This document shows, piece by piece, positions 40,070 through 50,326 of a DNA stretch of 64,000 bases (position 1 is its first letter; each line of letters opens with the position of its first letter). The stretch covers positions 219,486 through 283,485 of the forward strand of contig CAZZJC010000001.1 in the NCBI GenBank assembly GCA_964654285.1. The letters are read 5' to 3'. Under the pieces are notes generated by a model. It ran no database searches. It saw only the letters and a list, made by a program, of their open reading frames with translations, and was not told where the DNA came from. The DNA comes from BJHQ01 sp964654285. Its GTDB lineage: Bacteria > Planctomycetota > UBA11346. The position numbers and the translations under genes are program-made.

Positions 40070-42550
40070 TCACCGCGCAGGAAAGAGCCGCACGGTGCGG
40101 ATCTCGTGCCGCCCCAAGCGCAGGCGCAGGCCGCCATCGGCTTCCGGCATCACCGGATCCAAAGGATTTTCCAGCAGATCAGCCGCGCCGGCCCGGCTGA
40201 AGGGGAAGGCCGGGCGCAGCACCACCTCGGCCGGGCGGCCGTTCATCTCGACCAGGCGCACCACCCAGCCGTGGCCGTCCTCGGCCGGCTTGACGGTGGT
40301 GACGCACACCGAACCGGCGTCAGGTCCATCGAGCCGGAGCAGGCCGGCGCTGGCGGGCAGGGATGCGGCCGCGGTCGCGGCGAGCGTCACCGGACCGGCC
40401 ACCACGCGCAGGGGATGGGTGGATGCCAGGCCGTGCCGCCAGCCGGCTCCAGCGCCGCCGTCGTGCCGGATCCAGCCGACGCGGAAGCGGTGGTCGCCGG
40501 CCTGGGCGTACCACGGACCTTCCGCGTGGCAGCTCTTGCGACTCGCCAGCAGCACCGGTTCGACCTGCACGCCGCGCCCGTCGGGGCGCAGGTCGCAGAC
40601 CGGCATGCCGTCGAGGGCGATGGTCAGCGCCCTGCCGTCGGCGTCGGCCACGGTCAGCGAGTCCAGCACCTCGCGCTGGCTCTGCGGTGGCCGGGCCGCA
40701 CCGAGGGTGGTTTCGACTGCACCCAGACGGGCATGCCCGAAAGGCACGGCGTAGTGCACCGTCGCGGCGGTGGCGTCGAGGCCGAGATCCAGGCGCCATT
40801 CGCGGCCGTGCTGGCCGGTCCAGCCGAGGAGGTCGATCTCCAGCGTCGCGGTGCCCGCCCCGCGTTCGACGCCCAGCCGGCGGACCACCACCGCCTGGCC
40901 GAGGGTGGCGCGGCTGGTCCAGCGGCGCAGGAGCGGCCCGTCGTGCTCCAACGTCCAGGTGGCGCCTTCGGTGCCCTCGCGACCCTCCGGCGAGGGATCC
41001 CCGGCGGTGCCGGAACCGTTGCTCCTGGTTCCGACATCGAATGCGGTCGTGTGGAGATGGCAGACGGTGCCGGTACCCGGTCGGGCTTGAGGTCCGTGGC
41101 CGACGATCGCGATTCCGCCTGCGGTTCCCGGTGCGGCGGCATCGTCGCCAGGCGGGGTCGGCGCTGGCGCCGGGGCTCCTTCGGCCAGGCCGTAGACGGT
41201 CCAGCCCAGCGCGGGCACGGGATCCAGGCGGACCCACAGGGTGCTCCCGCCGGCATCGCGCTGGATTTCACCGGGCAGGTGCCGGCCGGCGGAATCGACG
41301 AGGTGCTTCGGCCGGTCATCCGCCAGGGGGATCCCGACCAGGCCGCCACGCGGCCAGGGCAGGCCATTCCACACCAGCACCGGATGCCCGGCGGGGGGCG
41401 GCGTGACGGCGGCCCGGATGCGCTCCAGGCTGCTTTCCACCATGTTTTCTGCCCACGTGCGGGCGCGGGCATGGGCGGCGGCGAAGACCGCATCGGTCTG
41501 CTCGCCATGGCGCCCGCCCCAGCCATGGTCAGAGGCCATCGCGTCGCGCCAGGAGGCGGTGCGCCCTTCGGCCTCGTGGCTCGGTGCGAGGCCGTGCGCG
41601 ACCAGGAGCACCGCCAAGGCCTCGACCTGGGGCAGCAGCCGGGCGGAGGCGCGCAGATCGGTCACCGCGCGCACATGGCCCGGACCGTGGATGTACAGCC
41701 ACGGGTTGGGGCGTTCGCCGACCACGTCCTGCACCGCCTGGTGCGGCAGGATGGCGGAGAAGGCCCGGCTGAGGGTCATCTCCTGCGCCTGGGCGAGTTT
41801 GGCCTCGCGCAGCGCGAGGCGCAGCGGGGTCAGGTCGTTGGCTCCGCTGCCGTCCTCCGACGCCGGGATCAGCAGCCAAGGCACCCCATCGATGCGCGGC
41901 GCCTTGGCCGACCATATGGGCAGCGACTTGGCGAGCGCCGCCAGGCTGGCCTCGGTGCCTTTCTTCAGATAGCGCCAATGCTGGTTGTAATGGCCGCCGC
42001 TCCAGGCCAGCACGCTGCTGCCGTCGGGCGCGGCCCAGCGGTACAGTCCGGGCGCATGCCGGCCGCTGTACAGGTGCCGCACCCCCGAACGGGCCAGGAC
42101 CTGCGGCCACTGCCAGGCGCGGGCCGGGACATCGGGATTGCATGCGGTGGCGAGGTCGAGCTGGAGCACCCGCGCCGCCCAGCCCCGGCCGAGCAGCACC
42201 TGGCGCACCAGCTGTTCGCCTGACAGCAGCGATTCGTAGGGCTGGTTCCAGGTCGCGCCCCAGTCGAGGCGCCCTTCGCGCGTGCGCGCCAGGATCTCCT
42301 CGCGCCGATGCGGCAGATCCTCCAGCGCCTCGGCCAGGTACTGCGTGGTCTCGACGGTGAAGCACGCTCCCGGATCGCGCGCCATCTGGTCGAGCGCGTC
42401 CCCCACCATCGCCGCGCGCTGCCGCCGGCACGCGGCAGGCGTGTCCATCCAGGCGATGTCCTGATGCGAAGAGCGCACGAAGACCACGCTCGGCAGGGCC
42501 TCGCCTGCATTCAGCCAGGCCGCAACCGCAATCCCCAGGACGAGCGTCAT
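40070..42550 (-). CDS. Secreted glycoside hydrolase family 38-type alpha-mannosidase
   Basis: An 826-residue protein. After a signal peptide (MTLVLGIAVAAWLNAGEA) the GH38 N-terminal catalytic domain begins: VVFVRSSHQDIAWMD supplies the metal ligands H29 and D31, and TACNPDVPARAWQWPQVLARSG contains the likely nucleophile D140. WGATWNQPYESLLSGEQLVRQVLLG is another family block. The C-terminal half is a beta-rich sandwich (AVTPPPAGHPVLVWNGLPWPRGGLVGIPL...) as in other GH38 enzymes. Substrate is probably an alpha-mannoside in the periplasm or outside the cell. Start at 42550 chosen for the signal peptide; longer in-frame readings extend antisense into the GbsR-like gene and are not credible. Confidence 0.88.
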   Translation of the reverse strand: MTLVLGIAVAAWLNAGEALPSVVFVRSSHQDIAWMDTPAACRRQRAAMVGDALDQMARDPGACFTVETTQYLAEALEDLPHRREEILARTREGRLDWGATWNQPYESLLSGEQLVRQVLLGRGWAARVLQLDLATACNPDVPARAWQWPQVLARSGVRHLYSGRHAPGLYRWAAPDGSSVLAWSGGHYNQHWRYLKKGTEASLAALAKSLPIWSAKAPRIDGVPWLLIPASEDGSGANDLTPLRLALREAKLAQAQEMTLSRAFSAILPHQAVQDVVGERPNPWLYIHGPGHVRAVTDLRASARLLPQVEALAVLLVAHGLAPSHEAEGRTASWRDAMASDHGWGGRHGEQTDAVFAAAHARARTWAENMVESSLERIRAAVTPPPAGHPVLVWNGLPWPRGGLVGIPLADDRPKHLVDSAGRHLPGEIQRDAGGSTLWVRLDPVPALGWTVYGLAEGAPAPAPTPPGDDAAAPGTAGGIAIVGHGPQARPGTGTVCHLHTTAFDVGTRSNGSGTAGDPSPEGREGTEGATWTLEHDGPLLRRWTSRATLGQAVVVRRLGVERGAGTATLEIDLLGWTGQHGREWRLDLGLDATAATVHYAVPFGHARLGAVETTLGAARPPQSQREVLDSLTVADADGRALTIALDGMPVCDLRPDGRGVQVEPVLLASRKSCHAEGPWYAQAGDHRFRVGWIRHDGGAGAGWRHGLASTHPLRVVAGPVTLAATAAASLPASAGLLRLDGPDAGSVCVTTVKPAEDGHGWVVRLVEMNGRPAEVVLRPAFPFSRAGAADLLENPLDPVMPEADGGLRLRLGRHEIRTVRLFPAR

Positions 42551-42789
42551 ACCGGTCGGCCTCCGCCAGGCGGAGACACCGGTCGCAGCGAAACCCGGGC
42601 GGCAGGCCATGCCGCGCATGCTGACGCCTGCCCCGGTGCGACCAAGCCGGGGATCGGCCAGCCTCCGGTGACGAGGATCCATCAACCTGGTGGCGAATCC
42701 GCGGTAGAACTGGGATGAGTGATCCTGGGAAGGTGCAGAGCTGGCAGCGGAGGGGGGCCGGGAGCGTCGCGCTCTTGCCATTCTTAATA

Positions 42790-42805
42790 TTCTGTATATA
42801 CAGAA
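42790..42805. promoter_or_regulatory. Palindromic operator of GbsR/MarR-type regulator
   Basis: TTCTGTATATACAGAA is a perfect 16-base palindrome ending four bases before the regulator's start codon. The flanking right half ATACAGAAATA recurs upstream of the next operon (43395-43405), suggesting one regulator recognises both. Confidence 0.6.
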
Positions 42806-42809
42806 ATAC

Positions 42810-43340
42810 ATGAACGACACGACCCCTGCTGCCCAACGATTCATCCTCCACTGGGGCGAGATGGGCACCCGCTGGGGTATCAACCGGACGGTGGCACAGA
42901 TCCATGCGTTGCTGATTATCAGCCCAAACCCGTTGCCAGCGGAGGTCATCTGCGAACGGCTCGACGTGGCCCGGTCGAACGTCTCCAACAGCCTGCGCGA
43001 ACTCCAGGGCTGGGGCGTGATCCGCCTGGTCCACGTGCCGGGGGACCGGCGCGACCACTTCGAATCGCTCAAGGACATCTGGGCGATGTTCCGCCTCATT
43101 GCCCAGGAGCGGAAGAAACGCGAGTTCGATCCGACCATGGCGATGCTGGGCGAATGCCTGGCCGAGGCCGATCCGGGCAAGGACGCGTACCTCACCGAAC
43201 GCCTCGCCGAGATCCAGGGTTTCTTCACCACGGTGGCGGGCTGGTATGATCAGCTGTTCGCCCTGCCGACCAGCCTGCTGCGCAACGCGATGAAACTCGG
43301 CAGCGTGCTGGGCTCGCTCGTCCCCAAGTCCAAGACGTGA
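42810..43340 (+). CDS. GbsR/MarR family transcriptional regulator
   Basis: A 176-residue winged-helix regulator of the GbsR group. FILHWGEMGTRWGINRTVAQIHALLIISPNPLPAEVICERLDVARSNVSNSLRELQGWGVIRLVHVPGDRRDHFES is the complete wHTH with its wing; the C-terminal helices (AWYDQLFALPTSLLRNAMKLGS-like) form the dimer part. GbsR-type proteins repress choline or osmolyte genes in Bacillus, but many homologues have other ligands. The start lies next to a 16-bp palindrome that looks like its own operator. The two-gene operon downstream carries a related site. Confidence 0.88.
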   Translation: MNDTTPAAQRFILHWGEMGTRWGINRTVAQIHALLIISPNPLPAEVICERLDVARSNVSNSLRELQGWGVIRLVHVPGDRRDHFESLKDIWAMFRLIAQERKKREFDPTMAMLGECLAEADPGKDAYLTERLAEIQGFFTTVAGWYDQLFALPTSLLRNAMKLGSVLGSLVPKSKT

Positions 43341-43385
43341 TGAAGACGTTCCCGGGTTCAACCGGCAACAATCCGCGATTAGATG

Positions 43386-43405
43386 TTTCTCTTAATACAG
43401 AAATA
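43386..43405. promoter_or_regulatory. Second GbsR-type operator upstream of DUF2071 gene
   Basis: TTTCT-N8-AGAAATA contains ATACAGAAATA, an 11-base exact match to the right side of the operator at 42790-42805, and has the same inverted TTTCT/AGAAA ends. It lies in an unusually AT-rich leader 42-61 bases before the ATG at 43447. Confidence 0.5.
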
Positions 43406-43446
43406 ACAGTAATTAAAGACAAGCAGCGCACCCCAAGGACCAAGGA

Positions 43447-44175
43447 ATGGACATGCATCCGACCCCCCAGCCCATCCAGGTTCGCGATCCTGCCACCGGC
43501 CGCGTCTGGACGATCCCGGCACGCGCGATCACCCGGCTCGATGCCGAGGTGGCGGAACGATGGTTCATCAACGTCGCCTTGCCGCCGGGACGATTCCGCG
43601 AGATCGTCCCGGCGGGGTTCCTTCAGCCTGATTTGCGGCACGGACGGATGGTGCTGAGTCTCTGCCGCATCCGCATGCGACGGGCCGCCCCTGATTGGGC
43701 TCCCCTGGTCCTGGGTCCTGCCAGCGACAACTGCGCCTTGCGGGTTGGATGCATCGACCTCCGTGACGGCAGTCCGGCGGTGTGGGTGGACCGTCGTCTC
43801 ACCACCCACGTCCTGGGCGGTATCATGAAACGTCTGGGTTTTCCCCCGGTTGAGCCCGGGTTGATGGTGCGGCAGGAAGATGACGTGGGTCTCGCCCTGA
43901 CCGCGGCCGACGGCACCGTCGCCTGCAACGCAGGTCCGGGAAATGGCCACCCGCCGATCCTGTTCGCGGATGGTGATGAATTGACCACCTGGGTGACGCG
44001 CGGAGTGCGCAGTTACGCCGCAACCGCCCGGGCCGGGCGGTTCCTGATGGTCGATCTGGAAAAGGGCAGTCCGAATGTCTTCCACCAGCGCCAGGGTTGG
44101 ATCGCCCGATTGACCACGCCGTGGGGCGAGTTCGCCAGCGACGGCGTCTACCGCACCTGCGATGGGATCTATTAA
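43447..44175 (+). CDS. DUF2071/YqjF-like protein
   Basis: A 242-residue cytoplasmic protein resembling the DUF2071 (YqjF) / acetoacetate-decarboxylase-like group. ARAITRLDAEVAERWFINVALPPGRFREIVPAGFLQPDLRHGRMVLSLCRIRMRR matches the typical N-terminal 'plpp..l..lvP..l.pd...G...vslv...mr' pattern. The catalytic lysine of true acetoacetate decarboxylases cannot be confirmed. It is the first gene of a two-gene operon with an NAD-binding protein, under a probable GbsR-type operator. Function unknown. Confidence 0.68.
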   Translation: MDMHPTPQPIQVRDPATGRVWTIPARAITRLDAEVAERWFINVALPPGRFREIVPAGFLQPDLRHGRMVLSLCRIRMRRAAPDWAPLVLGPASDNCALRVGCIDLRDGSPAVWVDRRLTTHVLGGIMKRLGFPPVEPGLMVRQEDDVGLALTAADGTVACNAGPGNGHPPILFADGDELTTWVTRGVRSYAATARAGRFLMVDLEKGSPNVFHQRQGWIARLTTPWGEFASDGVYRTCDGIY

Positions 44176-44254
44176 TGGCGGGTCCTGGGCACGGTCGACC
44201 AGGACGGCAATCGGCTTCGCGGTAATCATCACCGATAAAACCCAGGAGATTTCC

Positions 44255-45148
44255 ATGCGCATCGCCCTCACCGGTGCTACCGGCTATACCGGCACCCACC
44301 TCACACCCCGGTTGCTGAAGGCGGGCCACACCGTGGTCGATCTCAGCAACAGCAGGAGACCGGATCCGTTCGGCCTGACCCGGCACCGCCTGACCTGGGG
44401 CGAGCCGACCGGGCTCGCCGCCGCCGTGGCCGGGTGCGACGTGTTGGTCAATACCTGGTGGGTGCGCGATCCCGTCTTCGGGATCGATCATCCGACCGCC
44501 GTCGGTTTGACGCTCCAGCTATTCGCGGCTGCGCACCGGGCCGGGGTGCGCCGGATCGTGCACGTCTCGATCACCAATCCTGCAGCGGGACGCGGCTTGA
44601 GCTATTTCGAAGGCAAGGCGCGGATCGAGGCGGAACTGGCGCGTCTGCCGCTCCAGACGCGCATCCTTCGCCCGGCGGTGCTGTTCGGGGGCGCGGACAT
44701 CCTGATCAACAACCTCGCCTGGGCGCTGCGCCGCAGTCCTCTCTTCCTGGTGCCAGGCAGCGGGCAGTATCGCCTGCGCCCGATCCACGTTGCGGATTTC
44801 GCCGCGCTGCTGGCTGAGGCCTGCGATGATGCGGGCGATCGCCGCCTGATCGATGCGGTCGGTCCCGAGTCGTTCCCGTTCATCGATCTGGTCCAGACCC
44901 TGGCGAGCATCCTCGGCCTGCGTCGGCGGGTGATCACCGCCCCGGCCTGGCTTCCCTGGGCGGGCGCGCAGGTGCTTGGCCGCCTGCATGGCGACATCCT
45001 GCTGACCAGGGCCGAGATCCAGGGGCTCATGCGCGGGCTGCTCGACACCAGTGGCGAAGCGACCGGCACGACCCGCCTGACCTCCTGGGCGACCGCCGAA
45101 CGCGGGCGCCTGGGCGTGCGCTATCACAGCGAACGCGCGCGGCGCTGA
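44255..45148 (+). CDS. NAD(P)-dependent epimerase/NmrA-like protein
   Basis: A 297-residue Rossmann-fold protein. MRIALTGATGYTGTHLTPRLLKAGHTVV contains the GxxGxxG dinucleotide site; VRRIVHVSITNPAAGRGLSYFEGKARIEAELARLPLQTRILRPAVLFG is the usual mid-region with the Y-F-x-x-K-like catalytic pair (YFEGK). The group spans mono-epimerases, atypical SDRs and complex I assembly factors (NDUFA9-like). AGGAG precedes the ATG at 44255 with good spacing, and 79 bases separate it from the DUF2071 gene. Substrate unknown. Confidence 0.85.
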   Translation: MRIALTGATGYTGTHLTPRLLKAGHTVVDLSNSRRPDPFGLTRHRLTWGEPTGLAAAVAGCDVLVNTWWVRDPVFGIDHPTAVGLTLQLFAAAHRAGVRRIVHVSITNPAAGRGLSYFEGKARIEAELARLPLQTRILRPAVLFGGADILINNLAWALRRSPLFLVPGSGQYRLRPIHVADFAALLAEACDDAGDRRLIDAVGPESFPFIDLVQTLASILGLRRRVITAPAWLPWAGAQVLGRLHGDILLTRAEIQGLMRGLLDTSGEATGTTRLTSWATAERGRLGVRYHSERARR

Positions 45149-45149
45149 T

Positions 45150-46244
<1,095 letters not shown>

Positions 46245-46300
46245 GGCGGGCTCGTCGGAGGTGGGGGCGGCGTCAGCCGCCGTTGGAGTGGAGAAGTCGT

Positions 46301-47383
<1,083 letters not shown>

Positions 47384-47507
47384 GGAAGCTCCTGGGGGAT
47401 GGGCCGTTTACGGCTTCGAGCGGCGGAGTCCAGGGTCGTCATCGCCGTGACCACGAACCTGGACCAGAACGCATTGCGCGATCGGAGTCAGCGCCGACCT
47501 TGCCCGC

Positions 47508-48461
47508 ATGACCATGATGACCTTCACCCTGGATGGGACGACCGCCGCCGGCGGCACCGTACGCTGCCGGGGCGAGGACGCCGAGGGCCGTACGGCGGTC
47601 ATCCAGGCCACCTGCGCGGATGGCGCCGATCCGATGCTCGGCTTCCTCGCCAATGAGCTGATCCGCCGTTCGTTGACGTTCAAACGTGCGCCGGAAGCCT
47701 TGGAATTCGCATACGGCAGCGTGACCGACGCGGGAATCCCGGTCATGTACTGCTATCCCAAGGGTGCGGTCAACGCACCGCTGGTCATCTTCAACCACGG
47801 CACCGGCGGTTGCGGCCATGAGCAGCTCTTCATGGGCATCCCGCTCGCGCAGGCCGGATTCTTCACCGTGCTGCTCGACGCCCGCAACCATGGCCGGCGC
47901 AAGCCGGCGAACTGGGCCGAACTCTACGCCCCGCCGCAATACAAGCGGACCTACGTGCAGGCGCTTATCGACACCTGCGATGACATCTCGCGCCTCATCG
48001 ACCATCTGGAACACGATCCCCGGGTCGACGCCACGCGCATCGGCATCACCGGCATCTCGCAGGGCGGCTACATGTCGTTCATGGCGATCACCCGCGATAA
48101 GCGGATCTCGGTCGCCGCGCCGATGATCGGCTCGCCGGATCTGGAGGCGACCTTCGGCAGCAGCCTTCCGCTCGACCAGTATCCGCCCGACGTGCAGCAG
48201 TTCGCCATCGCCCACAGTCCATTGCGCCATTTCGCCAGGATGCCGCCGACCGCCTTGCTGATCCAGCACGGGGATGCGGATCCGATCGTGCCGGTCGCAG
48301 GGGTGCGCAGGCTAGACGAACTCCTGCGGCCGCTCTACCGCGACCTGCCGGGACGCTATGAATATCGCGAACATACCGGCGTCGGCCACAACGACGTCGG
48401 CATGCGCGAGGCGACCATCGCGTGGTTGCGACGCCATCTCGCACCGGAAAGGCCAGCATGA
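47508..48461 (+). CDS. Alpha/beta hydrolase (dienelactone/esterase-like)
   Basis: A 317-residue cytoplasmic hydrolase. GITGISQGGYMSFMAI contains the nucleophile elbow GxSxG (Ser about residue 184); HGDADPIVP holds the acid and GVGHND the base His near the C-terminus. VIFNHGTGGCGHEQLFMGIPLAQAGFFTVLLDARNHGRR supplies the oxyanion region. Likely an esterase, lactonase or peptidase-like enzyme. Its stop overlaps the dehydratase start (ATGA), so it may open a lactone or remove an ester in the same sugar-acid pathway; that is inferred from coupling. Confidence 0.85.
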   Translation: MTMMTFTLDGTTAAGGTVRCRGEDAEGRTAVIQATCADGADPMLGFLANELIRRSLTFKRAPEALEFAYGSVTDAGIPVMYCYPKGAVNAPLVIFNHGTGGCGHEQLFMGIPLAQAGFFTVLLDARNHGRRKPANWAELYAPPQYKRTYVQALIDTCDDISRLIDHLEHDPRVDATRIGITGISQGGYMSFMAITRDKRISVAAPMIGSPDLEATFGSSLPLDQYPPDVQQFAIAHSPLRHFARMPPTALLIQHGDADPIVPVAGVRRLDELLRPLYRDLPGRYEYREHTGVGHNDVGMREATIAWLRRHLAPERPA

Positions 48462-49987
48462 CCACCGTCCCGGCGACGCTGCTTCTGCACCCCGACGATG
48501 ATGTCGTGCTCGCCCGGCAGTTGCTGCCGGCGGGCAGCGAGATCCGTCATGGCGATGCCGTCATCCGGGTGCGCGCCGACATCCCGCGCGGTCACAAGCT
48601 GGCGCTGAGCGACATCGCGATCGATGCCCCGGTGCGCAAATACGGCCAGGTGATCGGCTTCGCTACGCGGGCGATCGCAGCGGGTGACCACGTCCACAGC
48701 CACAACCTGGGCATGCGCGACTTCGGTCGTGCCTATGTCTTCGGCACCGACCTGCGTCCGGTGGCGCCCGCCGCGCCGCGCACGTTCGCCGGCTTCCAGC
48801 GCCGCGACGGCCGGGTCGGGACGCGCAACTACGTGGCGGTGATCAGCAGCGTGAACTGCTCGGCCTCGGTCGCGACCTTCGTGCGCGACCGCTTCCGCAC
48901 CCCGGAGTTCCGCCGCGACTTCCCGCACGTCGATGGGGTGATCGCCTTCACCCACAAGAGCGGCTGCTGCGTCCAGCCGGGCGAACCGATGGAGGTCCTG
49001 CGCCGCGTCCACGCCGGCATGGCCAACCACGTGAACATCGCCGGCTACGTGATGATCGGCCTGGGCTGCGAGGGCAACCAGCTCGACGCGCTGCGCGCCG
49101 ATTACCGCCTGGGCCAGGCCGACGGCGTGCCGACCGCGTTCATGACCATCCAGCAGAGCGGCGGGGTGGCGAAGACGGTCGCGCTCGGGGTCGAGGCGGT
49201 GCAGCGCATCCTGCCCATCGCCAATGCCGCGCACCGCACGCCGCAGCCGCTCAGCCATCTGATCCTGGCGGAAAACTGCGGCGGATCCGACGGCTATAGC
49301 GGCATCACCGCCAATCCCGCTCTCGGTGTCGCTGCCGACCTTCTTGTCGCCCACGGAGGCACCGTGGTGCTGGGTGAGACGCCCGAGATCTACGGCGCCG
49401 AGCATCTGCTCATGCGCCGGGCGGTGAGCGCCGAGATTGGCGGAAGACTGGTCGACCTCATCCGCTGGTGGGAAGCCCATGCCAAGCGCTTCGACGCGAC
49501 CATCGACAACAACCCGACCCCGGGCAACAAGGCCGGCGGGCTCACCACGATCTACGAAAAAAGCCTGGGCGCGGTCGCCAAGGGCGGCCAGACCCCGCTG
49601 GTCGAGGTCTACCGCTACGCCGAGCCGATCACGGCCAAGGGTTTCGTCTTCATGGACACGCCGGGCCTCGATCCGGTCAGCATGACCGGCCTCGTCGCCG
49701 GGGGCGCGACCATCGGCGTCTTCACCACCGGGCGCGGCAGCGTCTACGGCTGCAAGCCGTCCCCGTGCCTGAAAGTCGCCACCAACACGCCGCTGTTCGA
49801 GCACATGAATGACGACATGGACGTGAACGCCGGCACCATCGCCGACGGCAGCGAAACCGTGGCCGAGGTCGGCGCCCGCCTGTTCGAGCGCATCGTCGCC
49901 ACCGCCAGCGGCGAGCGTACGAAGAGCGAGATCCTCGGCCTGGGCGACGAGGAGTTCGCGCCGTGGCAGCTGGGGCCGACGTTCTGA
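48458..49987 (+). CDS. uxaA: Altronate/galactarate-type dehydratase (UxaA/GarD family)
   Basis: A 509-residue Fe-dependent dehydratase. The N-terminal SAF domain (DDVVLARQLLPAGSEIRHGDAVIRVRADIPRGHKLALSDIAIDAPVRKYGQVIGFA) is followed by the large catalytic domain: GRVGTRNYVAVISSVNCSASV, HKSGCCVQPGEPMEVLRRVHAGMANHVNIAGYVMIGLGCEGN, AENCGGSDGYSGITANPALGVAADLLVAHGGTVVLGETPEIYGAE and DNNPTPGNKAGGLTTIYEKSLGA. Members convert D-altronate to KDG, or galactarate/other aldarates to keto-deoxy acids; the preference here cannot be fixed from sequence. Length matches UxaA/GarD. The ATG overlaps the hydrolase stop by four bases. Confidence 0.9.
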   Translation: MTTVPATLLLHPDDDVVLARQLLPAGSEIRHGDAVIRVRADIPRGHKLALSDIAIDAPVRKYGQVIGFATRAIAAGDHVHSHNLGMRDFGRAYVFGTDLRPVAPAAPRTFAGFQRRDGRVGTRNYVAVISSVNCSASVATFVRDRFRTPEFRRDFPHVDGVIAFTHKSGCCVQPGEPMEVLRRVHAGMANHVNIAGYVMIGLGCEGNQLDALRADYRLGQADGVPTAFMTIQQSGGVAKTVALGVEAVQRILPIANAAHRTPQPLSHLILAENCGGSDGYSGITANPALGVAADLLVAHGGTVVLGETPEIYGAEHLLMRRAVSAEIGGRLVDLIRWWEAHAKRFDATIDNNPTPGNKAGGLTTIYEKSLGAVAKGGQTPLVEVYRYAEPITAKGFVFMDTPGLDPVSMTGLVAGGATIGVFTTGRGSVYGCKPSPCLKVATNTPLFEHMNDDMDVNAGTIADGSETVAEVGARLFERIVATASGERTKSEILGLGDEEFAPWQLGPTF

Positions 49988-50135
49988 CGCCGCACTTCGG
50001 CGCACGGCAGGGAGCTGGTCTCGGAACCAATTGCCCAGCACGGTGATGGCCGAGGCGTACGGCTGGCGCGGCAGCTGAGCTCCGGGCCGCGATTCGCCTG
50101 GGCCGGAGGCGGACCAGGCTCGCAATCGGTTCGCA

Positions 50136-50175
50136 CTGGCGTCTGGATTGACGATTCCTGGCGTTGCGATTGACG
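50136..50175 (+). promoter_or_regulatory. Direct-repeat operator of AraC type upstream of GH29 gene
   Basis: CTGGCGT-N3-GATTGACG occurs twice, at 50136-50153 and 50158-50175, matching at 15 of 18 positions with a 22-base repeat distance (about two helical turns). This geometry resembles AraC half-sites bound by tandem monomers. It lies in the 339-base interval between the dehydratase and the fucosidase; the rest of that interval shows no gene. An AraC gene is nearby at 51431-52255. Confidence 0.55.
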
Positions 50176-50238
50176 TGAATTGCCGGGTCGGATCCGTGCA
50201 AGAGCATGGTCTGCTGATGGTTGCGCCGGTTGTCTGGA

Positions 50239-50270
50239 GGACGCTGATCACTTTGGCAGCGTAAGCGTCC
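50239..50270. promoter_or_regulatory. Inverted repeat upstream of GH29 gene
   Basis: GGACGCT (50239-50245) and AGCGTCC (50264-50270) are perfect inverted arms with an 18-base spacer; ACGCTG (50241-50246) and CAGCGT (50257-50262) can pair alternatively. It lies 57 bases before the fucosidase start, where promoter or operator elements are expected. Confidence 0.35.
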
Positions 50271-50326
50271 ATGGTAAGTATAGGATGCCGGTCCGACCAA
50301 CCACCGGTCTCCTGAGGAGCGCATCC

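Noticed and set aside
38564..42223. A 1219-codon plus-strand frame
   Set aside because: It runs antisense across the nuclease, barrel and GH38 genes, has biased composition and no recognisable motif; the minus-strand genes are supported by signatures.
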